Assembly: GCA_905221605.1 (NCBI GenBank)
Contig: CAJNDS010002155.1
Coordinates: forward strand, 184,001 to 248,000
Origin: Symbiodinium natans
Lineage: Eukaryota > Sar > Dinophyceae > Suessiales > Symbiodiniaceae
Direction: 5' to 3'
Length of the DNA: 64,000 bases
Below are positions 54,550 to 64,000 of the stretch, in pieces. Both the position numbers and the translations under genes were made by a program. The notes beneath the pieces are model-generated. The model did no database searches, had not been told where the DNA came from, and saw only the letters and a list, made by a program, of their open reading frames with translations. Position 1 is the stretch's first letter, and each line of letters opens with the position of its first letter.

Positions 54550-54958
54550 CTGGCTTCAGAATTGGGGGCCCCTAAACCCTAAACCCTTTTGAGCAACGGA
54601 CTTTGGAGGAAACCCTAAACCCTAAACCCCTAAACCCCCCAAAAACCCATGTAAGATGCTACATGGTGCTTACTGCATATGACGGGCCCTGCCGAGATGC
54701 CAGACGGTGCCGGGGGGGCCATATCAATATCCATATCATCTCGCTTGCTGAATCTTCTGGAGAGTCTCATGGGATTTCAGCCGGGCAAATCCCTGGGTTT
54801 GGGGTACCCTGCAGATAGATTCCGGCATGAGAAATCACTACTTCAAGAGGCGGAAAGGGGGATATTCTGATTCAGCGAAACCCTAAACCCTAAACCCTAA
54901 AACCCAAAACCCGAAACCCTAAACCCTAAACCTCCTCCTCGGACATGAGCCAAGAAGC

Positions 54959-55043
54959 CTCAGAGACGACGCCTTGCAGCTTCACGTCCTGCAGTTCGAC
55001 CTCCAAGCCCTCGCAGATGGTGGCGTTGGTGTAGATCAGGATC
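54959..55043 (-). CDS. MscS-family channel exon: start of the beta domain
   Basis: The acceptor is preceded by a C run of about 14 (CCTATTTCAG). The 85-nt exon reads ILIYTNATICEGLEVELQDV and KLQGVVSE. GD/E-x-VEL...GVVxE is typical of the segment right after the pore helix. The donor TCTGAG|GCTTCT is GC-type, and this choice makes the junction to the next exon exact. CCCTAAA repeats begin about 25 nt farther on. Confidence 0.6.
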
Positions 55044-55422
55044 CTGAAATAGGGGGGGGGGGGGGAACTTAGGTTGAGGTCCATTTGGAGAAGGAGGTTG
55101 GGGGTCTGTAGGCTTGGGGCACATGAGAGTTTACCTGCGATCCCCTCTCTGCATACAGTTTTATGGGTTATACCTACTTTTTTTAAGACTGGAACTGAGG
55201 CCAGGGCATTACCTACTAAACCCTAAACCCTAAACCCTTCTACTTACGGTTACTACTAACCTGTGGGTGTGGCTGTTGAGATCCAGGGCTCTCGGCTCTT
55301 TTAAAGGGGCACTTCAGGTTTGAGAACTTGAAAAGCTTCTCGGTGTTTTTGTATTTTGGGGAACGGGAAGGGCCTTTTCAGATGACAATGCGGCTGAGGT
55401 CTGGACTCTTCAGATGTCGGGC

Positions 55423-55687
55423 GTTCTGAACAAGCCAAGAATCCCAGAAATCAGATTCTGAACCAGATTCTGTAGGGCCAGACCAATGGCAAGCCCGCCA
55501 ACGCCCCCAACCGCCAGCACAGTGCGCAGCTGGATGTTGATCAGCCGCAGGGGCACCTTCATCAGCTTAAGGCAAGACTCCGCAATGCCCAAAAACAAAG
55601 CGTTACAATTGGGATTCCGAGGAGCCGAGATCAAGCTCATGTAGATGGCGAAGGACAGGCACTTGTCTGCCTTGCAGAGAATGGCAG
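55423..55687 (-). CDS. MscS-family channel exon: pore-lining helix
   Basis: After CTTTTCTCTTAG the minus strand reads about 88 residues ending LRTVLAVGGVGGLAIGLALQ and NLVQNLISGILGLF. Gly/Ala packing followed by GLALQ-N-x-x-x-N-x-x-SGI is the TM3 signature of MscS channels. The GC donor after AGAAC (55421-55422) fits the phase of the next exon but is not the only option. Upstream exons with the first membrane helices should lie at higher coordinates; I could not identify them. Confidence 0.75.
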
Positions 55688-56018
55688 CTAAGAGAAAAGG
55701 CCACCCCTGACTCGGGGGTTTTGATTTCAGACTTTCATCAAAAAAACGCAATTTGCCTTTTGAAGGCGAGGACACTTCGCTTTTCTTGGGACACCTGCTT
55801 AAGTTGCACGGCTACAGGGCAGAGAATGCGTAGTGTTTTTGGGGGGTTTAGGGTTTATAATCTCCTCTCCCCCCCAACCCCCCCCCCCCAATAGTAAAAC
55901 AAACATCCAGCGACCCTCCCCACGAGGCCCCTTTCGGAACTAGGGAGAAGTGGATTGGAAACCAACGGGGTGAGGCTTCTGCTCAGTTTGTTATGGTTTC
56001 AGGTAATTCCCGGAGCAC

Positions 56019-56426
56019 ATGTTCCCACAACAAACCCTGAAACATGCTGGTTGCGAATGGTTGTTTCCATGCATTCCCATTCCTGCGTCGCACGTGTTCC
56101 CAGAAGAGGAAAGTAAAGCACAGAACAACTACGAATGGCAAAATGTTCCACCCGCTACACATGGCAAATGCAAAGTGTGTCAGTGGCAGATCGCCAATCG
56201 TGATGTCTCCATCCTGGGTTTCAGAGCAAAACCCCAAACGTGCCGAAACCTGTCGGTAGCAAATTGCATTTGCACGACCGTGTATGTTTCCCTATACGCT
56301 TGGGTTGGCTTTGATCAGTTGATCTCTTTTCATCATCGCAACCAGCCGAGCGCAACTCCCCTCCCCGAAACACCTCCCAAAACAATGACAAACTCTGGCC
56401 CGGACACCGCTTTATACTTCGGATAG
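56019..56426 (+). CDS. Open frame of 135 codons, hypothetical
   Basis: An ATG frame MFPQQTLKHAGCEWLFPC runs to a TAG. It contains HGKCKVCQWQIANRD, which has a C-x2-C pair but no complete zinc-binding set. A minus frame with a hydrophobic stretch (NILPFVVVLCFTFLFW) overlaps and could instead be an upstream membrane exon of the MscS gene. Confidence 0.25.
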   Translation: MFPQQTLKHAGCEWLFPCIPIPASHVFPEEESKAQNNYEWQNVPPATHGKCKVCQWQIANRDVSILGFRAKPQTCRNLSVANCICTTVYVSLYAWVGFDQLISFHHRNQPSATPLPETPPKTMTNSGPDTALYFG

Positions 56427-56708
56427 GGCTGAAGGGACCGTATTTAATGTTGGGTGGGCGTGAGTGGGGAGCATAGATTTTTTCTGTGCCTCTGGTGCCC
56501 TATAGAATCTATATAAACTACAGAGATCAGGTCTTGGCTTCGGACGTCTCCCCGAACTGATAATAGCCCAAAATCTGCTGTGCATTTGTAGTGCGTCTGT
56601 TTTGCCCACTGCGAGGGTTCTTGTGGTAACCTACACAAAGAAGAGCCCAGAAGCTGTTAAAACTTACAAACCCTAGAAACCCGACGCACGCTATGAGCCC
56701 TCCAAACC

Positions 56709-56852
56709 ACCTGGGACCCTCTACAGTTTATGGGCTATGCCTACCAGCTAAGGGTAGCTACTACTAAACCTGCTACTTTAGGGTAGTTACTTGTAAACCT
56801 ACTAATCATAAGGGTAGTTACTACTAAACTCTAGGTAAATAGAGTCCCTTGT
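56709..56852. mobile_element. Small TIR element, family I
   Basis: ACCTGGGACCCTCTACAG on the left, GTAAATAGAGTCCCTTG on the right, and three copies of AAGGGTAGxTACT inside. Confidence 0.6.
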
Positions 56853-57112
56853 AAGCCCTGTAAGCTCATAGAACGGCCCGGTGGCCAGAAGAAGTCGCAT
56901 GTTCGAGGTCCGCAGTCGCGGGCGCACGCGCATGGCCAGGAGCCAGACCAGTGGTTTCCAAGGTAGCACCGCAGCACCCATCCTTGGAAATTTAGAGTTC
57001 AGGCTGGCTGTTTCTGGCTCGGTTGTTTAGGGCATAGAAGGTTTAGGGTTTTAAAGGGTATAGGAATTAGGGGCCAGGGCCCCATTTTCGGGCTGAAAGG
57101 GCCGAGGGAAAC

Positions 57113-57643
57113 ATGACAAACGGGTCCAAAGTTCGTGTCCCAAGTGTCCCCAACCTAGCCTACATCCACCTGGACAGATCAACCCTCTCATTGCTGGAAA
57201 AGATCACCGCGTCCTTGGGATCCACGGGAATGTCGGCCGCCGACAGATTCGGGTCCTTCCTTGGGCTTTCGGCTGCTGGTTATTTAGGTCCCTGCTGTCG
57301 GGTTCGGAGGGGGCAGCAGGTGGAGGGGAGGATGACAAGGCATAGGCTGCAAATGTTTGTGTTAGCAGTTGCCCGGCTCCTCAAGGGACTTCGAGACACT
57401 TGTAGCACAAGAAGCACCCGCACCAATAACACGCAAACGCATTTCAGGTTTTGGGATTGTAGGATTGCATGCAGGGCTTTGGAATGCATAGGGTTCACGG
57501 TATGGAGACCTTGCGTAGTACATGAACAATCAACCGAATCAGACGGCCTCTCCTTTCTTAAGTGTTTCAAAACTACTACACCCATTCACGGGCAATCTCT
57601 TGCCAGTTTCAGAGCTCCCCCCCTGACACAACTACATGCCTAG
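57113..57643 (+). CDS. Open frame of 176 codons, hypothetical
   Basis: An ATG frame (MTNGSKVRVPSVPNLAYIHL) ends in TAG just before a family II TIR element. It is the longest frame outside the LINE, the MATH-BTB gene and the 24382-24915 frame. No domain, signal or membrane pattern; Cys-rich in parts. A 101-codon minus frame overlaps it. Confidence 0.25.
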   Translation: MTNGSKVRVPSVPNLAYIHLDRSTLSLLEKITASLGSTGMSAADRFGSFLGLSAAGYLGPCCRVRRGQQVEGRMTRHRLQMFVLAVARLLKGLRDTCSTRSTRTNNTQTHFRFWDCRIACRALECIGFTVWRPCVVHEQSTESDGLSFLKCFKTTTPIHGQSLASFRAPPLTQLHA

Positions 57644-57644
57644 C

Positions 57645-57735
57645 TTGGGATGTTCCCCCTTATACTAACAGTCCTTCATAGGGATTCTAGTACCCCCCCA
57701 CGATTAGAATCTCTATTGAGGAGAACATCCCAATT
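57645..57735. mobile_element. Small TIR element, family II, best copy
   Basis: CTTGGGATGTTCCCCCTTATA on the left and GGAGAACATCCCAATTCC on the right; TAACAGTCCTTCATAGGG inside. Confidence 0.7.
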
Positions 57736-58347
57736 CCTAGTGGAAACCCCAAACCCTAAACCTTATTAAGGAGCTGAAAGCATAATTAATGGGGAACATC
57801 CCAAAAGCCTTATCAGATCTCTGAAGTCTGTGGCTGATCGATCCCGAGGCTCAGATTCAGGAGCATGCGGGCGAAGAGCGCAAACAGGCTGGCAAACATC
57901 AGCTTTCCTGGGCAGGGTTTAGGGTTTAGGGTTGAGGGTTTAGGGTTTAGGGTTTAGGGTTCAGGGTTTAGGGCATACCGACGGTTGTTGCATGTGAACC
58001 GAAGAGAACACCGAAGCCTACCTCGTTGGGGCACCAGCAATTTTTGCATCCAGGCTTGGGTGAGCGTGCCGGGAAAGAGCTCATGCTGCCCAGGTTCGTT
58101 GTACACCAGCAATGAAAACGAGAAGTTAGGGTTTAGAGTTTAGGGTTTATGGGTTGACTTCTTCTTGCAATCCCAGACGCCGGTGAGCGCGAAGCACTTC
58201 TCATAGAAGGTGAGTCGCACTTGGCTTCCGAATGGCACCATCCTCAAGGACACCACATTTGAGGCCAACTTGCATCTGTGTTCTGTTGGTGCTGCGCATC
58301 ACTTTGCCAGCTCTCTTGGTGCGTACCTGCAGTATGTACAATGGAGA

Positions 58348-58349
<2 letters not shown>

Positions 58350-58390
<41 letters not shown>

Positions 58391-58447
58391 AAAACAGAGC
58401 GACGGAGAGAGAAAAGAGAGTAAGAAAAGAGAGAGAGAGAGAGACAA
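58350..58447. repeat. GA microsatellite
   Basis: Long run of GA with CG, AA and AC interruptions. Confidence 0.95.
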
Positions 58448-58557
58448 GGAGAGACGCATACTATAGCCATGTGTATGTACAGAGTCATTTATGAAACATG
58501 CATGCAAGACTCGTTTGGGGTGTCACATGAAAGCCGTCAGGCCCTTCTGACTACACT

Positions 58558-58628
58558 CCAACCCTAAACCCTAAACCCTAAACCCTAAACCCTAAACCCT
58601 AAACCCTAAACCCTAAACCCTAAACCCT
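58558..58628. repeat. CCCTAAA array
   Basis: Ten units. It pairs with the TTTAGGG array at 58732-58808 around an exon-like island (58629-58731), the same arrangement as at other exons. Confidence 0.9.
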
Positions 58629-58731
58629 GGTCATGGCAAGCCTTGGGAGAACTTGGCACTAGCGGTGCAGACAAAGAGCACACGAGCCGTAGAAGTGAAC
58701 GGCAGCATGAGATTGAACAGCTCCTGGTGCA

Positions 58732-58808
58732 GGGTTTAGGGTTTAGGGTTTAGGGTTTAGGGTTTAGGGTTTAGGGTTTAGGGTTTAGGGTTTAGGGTTT
58801 AGGGTTTA
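58732..58808. repeat. TTTAGGG array
   Basis: About eleven units, followed directly by a diverged family I TIR element (58815-59047) that contains extra CCAGCCCTCCAG repeats. Confidence 0.9.
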
Positions 58809-59049
58809 GACATACTTGGGACCCTCTGTACCTACAGTTTTATGGGTGATACCTACGGTGACATGTTTTAAACAAAACTCCCGGACGTTTAATCTAAGAC
58901 AGCTAGGGTAGGGGCAGCCCTCCAGCCTCCAGCCCTCCAGCAGGGCTGAAGGCCCTCCAGCCTTCCAGCCCTCCACATATTCTTAAAGTTGTCACCGTAC
59001 TAGTTAGGGGCAGTTACTACAAGACTTTAGGTAAATAGAGTCAGTGGTA

Positions 59050-60640
59050 GTTGGTGTATCAGGCTGATCATGATGTTCCAGTTTGCCGGGCACATGTACT
59101 GTGCAGAGGCGATGGCGATCGTTCGGATATCTTCTCCGTCAGGGTTTGCGAAACCAACTCCTTACATAACGTTCGAGTTCGAACTGCCGCAAAGAGGTTC
59201 CAACACGACATTCGCGACCCCTGAAGAATAACCGTACAAGGCAAATCGCAGTATACAGTATCATCATTGTTGGTAGATTCTCGTATGTCGAATTCTATTA
59301 CAACATCATAGTGCCACGTCCAAGAAATATGTTATGAATACAATAATCTCACATACTTTCACAAACGAGCAAGTGGAATACACAAAGGCTTGGCCAAGGA
59401 GTTGATTTTTCATAGCCTAAACCCTAAACCCGAAACCCTCAAACCCTAAACCCTGTCCAGAAGCCATGGCATGCCCCGGAAGATGAGGCGGCAGGCCCAG
59501 GTGATGTAGATCTGTTTTTTGCGGAGGTTTTACAGGGTGTATTAAGGGTTTTGTGACGGGGTTTATATGGGGGGTTTTGTGTAGGGTTGATAAAGGGTTT
59601 ATATAAGGGGTTTAATAAGAGGTTTATGAAAGGGCTGCTAAAGGTTCTTACAGGGTTTACATGCTTTTTATGGTTTATAGGGTGTATGAAGGCTTTACAG
59701 GGGTGTTACAAGGGGTTGATAGGGGTTTTAGGGTTAACATGCTGTTGCTGTTAGGGTTTATGGGGTTTTTAGGGTTCACAGTTTGCAAAGGGTTTGAGAG
59801 GGTTTACATGCTACTTTTATGGTCTTTTGGGTTTACATGGCCCCTCAACCCTGAACTCTAAACCCTATTGTAGGGCTTACATGTTTATAGGGGAGAGCGT
59901 GCATCGGGCTTAGGGTTCATAGTTCTGTTGTTGTCACCCGGCCTAGTTGCTGTTGAAAGTGGGTGCTTTGCATCCCACGGCCTAGGCTTCAAAACCACGG
60001 GTTTAGGAATCGGGGTTTAGGATTTTGCACACCTATGCACGTAGAGGATGGACCCACACGCACAACCGGCTTTCCACTCTACCACATACCGAGCCCCAAC
60101 TCACAGAAGCCAGGTGGAGACCAGGAAGTACAGCCCCATCATCTAAGGGCTCTAAACACGCTGAGATACAGTAGGGTGTGTGGGCCATTTTTTGGGTTTA
60201 GGAGACTCCGGGTTGGCTTGCTACGTGACAGTAGGGGGGTGGGGTCTTGGGTTTACAGGGTTTATAGTGTAGGGTTGTGGGTGAAGAAAGATTTGCCGGT
60301 CACTTAACTGAGAACCTGACCACGGAGAGTGAGTTGTCCAGCCAGTTTGTGATGGTCTGGGACGCGAAAGGCCTTCTTGCAGCAAGGCGAGCAAAAGGCC
60401 CACGTGTACCATGCAACTCAAGGTTCCAGCTATATCATGTTTCGCTCCGCGGAGCACACCGTTGCCTGTACCATTCGGGACACCCACGTGTGAGGGTCTG
60501 TCTGACCTGCCGGAAGCGGCTGAAACGGTGGGTGCATAAGGCTTGGAGGGGTTTGGGGAATGCATCCCGGAGTCAACGTGTAAGGCTAGATACATAAACT
60601 TATACATACGTATGTATATGTATACAAGCATATCTAAAAA
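59050..60640. other. No supported gene
   Basis: Unique AT-richer sequence to 59420, then degenerate GGGTTTA/GGGTTTT repeats to about 59900, then a region with overlapping open frames on both strands (60220-60640) and a TATACATACGTATGTATA palindromic stretch near 60601. Confidence 0.4.
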
Positions 60641-60684
60641 TACTTTATGTGCAAAGCCCTTCAACTCTTGTCATCGGGACTCAG

Positions 60685-60850
60685 GACTGCAGTCCCGATC
60701 CTCCAAACATTCCAGAAGCCGGCTAAGCTGCCGGGGTGCCAGCACGTCCAGCGCTGCCTTGCGGGGGAGGATCAGGCTGGATGGTGCAAGGCGAAGGACG
60801 ATCATCGAGATGCCTGGGCCGGAGTCTGGGAGAGGTCTGGGAGTTCCCCA
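60685..60850 (-). CDS. Candidate terminal exon
   Basis: The minus strand reads MIVLRLAPSSLILPRKAALD and VLAPRQLSRLLECLEDRDCS to a TGA at about 60675. TTTAGGG-type repeats lie right (60885-60940). A plus frame (HVQRCLAGEDQAGWCKAK) is also open, so the strand is tentative. Confidence 0.35.
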
Positions 60851-61319
60851 CGCAGCTCTTGAAAAGGGTTCGCGATCTCGGGTTTGGGGTTTAGGGTGTG
60901 GGGTGTAGGGTGTAGGGTTCAGGGTTTAGGGTTTAGGGTGAATAAAGGGTTGCAGGCTACAGAGGGGCCCCCTGTTGGGAGGGAGCAAGGAGTGCCAGTC
61001 AGCTGAGGCTCCCAAGCAGCCTTGGACTAAGGAAGAGATCACCGCATAGCTGCCAATCCTGTCTTTCCTTGCTGCCAGGGGCTGCAGGTTCTGACGAAAT
61101 GAACCCTTGAGAGGGTTTATGGTTCATATACCCAAGTAGGAATTCTAGTTAGTCAGGGGGTGTTTAGGGTTCATATACCTTGTTAGGAAGTATAGGAATT
61201 CTAGTTACTCAGGGGATTTTAGGGTTCATATACCTTATCAGGGATTTTATCGTAGCAAAAAGGGCAAATGATACCCAACTTTGGGGTTCATTTGGTCCCC
61301 AAGCCTACTTTTCCCAGTT

Positions 61320-61500
61320 CATCTTCCGCGCCTCGGATCTGCCAGGGTTTAGGGTTTAGGGTTTAAGGGTTATAAGGGTTATAAGGGTTATAAGGGTTAT
61401 AAGGGTTATAAGGGTTATAAGGGTTATAAGGGTTATAAGGGTTATAAGGGTTATAAGGGTTATAAGGGTTATAAGGGTTATAAGGGTTTAGGGTTTAGGG
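61320..61500. repeat. Array of 9-bp telomere variant AAGGGTTAT
   Basis: About fourteen perfect AAGGGTTAT units between ordinary TTTAGGG units on both sides. Confidence 0.95.
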
Positions 61501-61750
61501 CTACTTTTTGTTTCGAGTAGAGAGCTGCGGAAACCCAGTGTGTTTTTGCAAAGCAGGTGTTGGTCGAACAGGAGTCAAGCACTCGAGAGCTCGGCTTATG
61601 TGCAACATTTCTGCATTTTCGCCTACGTTTGAGCATCGATTTGCTGAAGCATTCCTATAGAGGCCCACTTCAGGTGAGCTGGAAACACTGCTGGCAGAAA
61701 GCAGCCACAAGAACAAAGGGCGCACGAATGCACCTCCCACCGAAAGCATG
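61501..61750 (-). CDS. Possible secreted protein or first exon
   Basis: From the ATG at 61748-61750 the minus strand reads MLSVGGAFVRPLFLWLLSAS, a signal-peptide-like start, followed by a polar region to a TAG at 61501-61503. The 9-bp array begins immediately after the stop. An 89-codon plus frame overlaps. Unknown family. Confidence 0.3.
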
Positions 61751-63117
61751 TCCACGTTCCGCGAGACAACGCGGAACCCACTTCCAACTCACTAAGACCA
61801 CATGGTTCAGATCGTGGAACCCTTAGACCCGGCCCCTCGGCAATCGAGACTCGTGTGACATGATACTGGCTTCGGGCGCAGGCCCCGAAACACTACTTGC
61901 TGGACAACTGCTGAAATCATTCGGACAGCTTCATGAGGATCCAGTTACCAGGATGGGCTCTGAGGCCTTATGATCCCCACAATGAACCCTATGAAGGGTC
62001 TTTTAAGGGGTATAATAGGGCCTTTTAAGGGACCTATAGGGTATAATGGGGATTATAGGGTATAAATAGCCCACCTTGGTAAGGGGTTCAGGGGTAGCTA
62101 TAGGAGCCTGAAAGGCCCCGAAGGCTAGGAGTTCCAGTCGTGGTGCATGGCGAAAGCTGCTCTTGCCCAGGCGTCCCCATAGTACAGGTTCACTGCAACC
62201 ACCTGCAAAGGGTTTAGGGTTTAGGGTTTAGGGTTTAGGGTTTAGGGTTCAGGGTTGAGGGTTGAGGGTTGAGGGTTTTGGAGGAGGCAGGAGTAGGGCA
62301 ATGGAATCAGAGTTCAATAATTGTCCAAGGACTACACAAACTAAACCTGACGACTGCCTAATCGAACTCAAGCCCGAAACTTGCATGTTCCCCAAGCCAG
62401 TATAGTCATCCAGCTTTTTTGGAAATTGAGAGGGCTGCTGGCTGGGCACTTCTGGCAGTGTTTCCATTTGGGCCCTGTAATCCCGTAAGCCCTCTTCGCC
62501 TACTCAGGAATCCGATGGACACCCTCACGAATGCAGATGTCTCCACATGTGCTGAAACGCCACGCTGTAGTGAACCTAAGCACACCAAAGGAACCTACCG
62601 AAAGCCTCAACAGTCTAGCTTTAAACCCTAAACCCTATGGAGCCCCGTCATTGCCCAAGTGGCCCTTCAACTTAAAGCACTCTGTTGTGCCCGGGGCACG
62701 AGCCGAGGCACCAGCTCGTTCATGGGGAGTCTCTGTTTGAGTGAGCTTGTCTTGTAGGCTTACTATACTCCCCTTAGAACCTCAATAAACATAACATGTT
62801 TAATATCCTCTTGGGTGCTATATGAACAAAACGAAAAAAAAAACATAATTCCCATGGAGGATATAGGGTAAGGTTTGAAGTTGAGAGGACTCCGAAATCG
62901 GTGCAGTAGCTGAGGTCTGGTGTGAGGCTTTATCAAGGCTATGAAAACATCTGCCGCCCTGGGGTTTCGGGTCACCGAAACCTCTGGGGGCCAAGCCAAG
63001 GCCAAGATTTCGGGAAGCCACAAGCTCGAAAACGCCAGGGTGTTGACGGTTTGGGGTTTAGGGTTTAGGGTTGATGTGGGGATCCTGGCGTTCATAAATG
63101 GGCTCATATAGGGGTTT

Positions 63118-63196
63118 ATGGGGGGCGCCAGCCGCCAAGACCCCAGCTGCCCCTTCTGAGGCCTGCCACACGATGATGATCAGGAAGCCTAGAAGG
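63118..63196 (-). CDS. Candidate exon with a membrane helix
   Basis: After CCTATGGCAAG the minus strand reads GLLGFLIIIVWQASEGAAGV and LAAGAPHKPL. The first part is a strong transmembrane helix. A TTTAGGG array lies right (63211-63256). A plus frame is open as well. Confidence 0.4.
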
Positions 63197-63257
63197 CCTT
63201 GCCATAGGAAGGGTTTAGGGTTTAGGGTTTAGGCTTTAGGGTTTAGGGTTTAGGGTG

Positions 63258-63350
63258 CCTGTCTGGGACTCTACCTACACATGAGTAGTAGCTACCCTGA
63301 ATTCAAATGTATAACCCATAAAAAGCGTAGGTAAAGAGGGTCCCGGTTAC
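63258..63350. mobile_element. Small TIR element, family I
   Basis: CCTGTCTGGGACTCTACCTAC on the left and TAGGTAAAGAGGGTCCCGG on the right. Confidence 0.55.
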
Positions 63351-63704
63351 TGATCCCCTACTAAGACAGGGGTCGATTTGACGCGAGGGGGCTTTCCGAA
63401 GAAGGCTTTCCAGGATCCATGGTGTTGACTGTTGGGTGGTGGATAACTCCATGCTTCCGGTGCGTAGATTGGAGGTCTTTCCTTAAACAAACCTGGAGGG
63501 CTGACAACGCTGTCAATTCCTAGGCCTAGGGTCCTCTCGAGGGCCTACATCCTGGCCAAAAGCAGCAGGAGGGCTTCGGCATTTCACGGGGCATGGGGTG
63601 CAGGATTGATCTTGGTGTCCGATGGTTTTTGGCGACTCTGGGTGCCTCAACAGGGAACATTCTTAGGATTGTGGTTGGCTATCATATCTGTTCAGAGGAA
63701 TAGG

Positions 63705-63869
63705 ATGCACACTCTGTTTAGAGCACTGTCACTCTGCAGCCAAGCAGCGCTCTTTGTGTTTTTTCTTCTCCTTAGTGCTCTGATCGCTCCGTCGGCAGCC
63801 CAATTGACCCAATGGAACGCTTACGCTGACGCAACGCTTCACGAGCTACATGAGCCAGATGTCGAATAG
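63705..63869 (+). CDS. Small secreted protein candidate, 54 residues
   Basis: An ATG frame MHTLFRALSLCSQAALFVFF, then LLLSALIAPSAAQ, has the n-, h- and c-region of a signal peptide with an A-x-A-type cleavage site near residue 32. About 22 polar residues follow (LTQWNAYADATLHELHEPDVE) before TAG. The frame is open farther upstream to 63606, so an earlier start is possible, but the internal ATG gives the better signal. It may also be the first exon of a longer secreted or membrane protein. Function unknown. Confidence 0.45.
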   Translation: MHTLFRALSLCSQAALFVFFLLLSALIAPSAAQLTQWNAYADATLHELHEPDVE

Positions 63870-64000
63870 CGGTCCCTTTCTCCTTAGCTATTTGTTAAGC
63901 TGCGTGCTTTACATCGGAACCACAAACAGGACCAAGTGTTGGGGAAACCCCCCCCCCTCGCGACTTCACTGATAAACCGTGGACTACCTGCCCTTGACAG

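Noticed and set aside
58201-58507. Arg/Glu or Ser/Leu repeat ORFs
   Set aside because: They are translations of the GA microsatellite in several frames.

Overview
The window looks like nuclear DNA of a dinoflagellate or close relative. Four observations support this. It is saturated with degenerate TTTAGGG/CCCTAAA telomere-type heptamers that are internal to the window. Recognisable genes are split into very small exons, and two of them have donors that start with GC. A 13-nt match to the 3' end of the dinoflagellate spliced leader (as I remember it) lies at 7993-8005. One long intronless gene sits among the fragmented ones. The genus cannot be read from the sequence.

Layout. 0-30 kb: mostly arrays and small TIR elements, with short exon-like islands. 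The best anchored gene is a two-exon RING-CH (MARCH-type) start on the minus strand at 6108-6838. Several other islands have clean acceptors and open frames but no known family. 30.4-32.0 kb: an intact minus-strand 523-codon MATH-BTB gene. 34.3-37.7 kb: minus-strand micro-exons whose products carry the ELLQNADDNEY N-box, the VVNNEIGL motif and the KGIGFKSVF lid of a NO VEIN/sacsin-type GHKL ATPase. 38.0-44.3 kb: a plus-strand non-LTR retrotransposon (LINE) with a 13-bp target duplication. It encodes ORF1 plus an endonuclease-RNase H-reverse transcriptase ORF2 broken by two frameshifts. 44.3-45.7 kb: further minus-strand exons, probably upstream exons of the host gene the LINE entered. 54.4-55.7 kb: three minus-strand exons of an MscS-family channel. 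63.7 kb: a short plus-strand ORF with a convincing signal peptide. The remainder is arrays, homopolymers, microsatellites and at least five families of small TIR elements.

Two patterns stand out. First, exon-like islands tend to have CCCTAAA on the left and TTTAGGG on the right of the plus strand. Putative introns therefore start with GTTTAGGG and end in CCCTAAA-rich sequence, like introns with telomeric inverted termini. About a dozen candidate donors are exactly G|GTTTAGGG or a close variant. Two TIR elements also coincide with putative introns, one of them inside the ATPase domain. Second, the LINE carries 18 exact sense-strand copies of CCACACCGC (13 extend to GACCACACCGC) scattered over 6.1 kb. 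They are read in two codon phases (xHTA or TTP), which points to a nucleotide-level function rather than a protein repeat.

Limits: exon borders, strand for GC-rich islands, and gene linkage were judged by eye. Antisense frames of GC-rich exons are often open as well.
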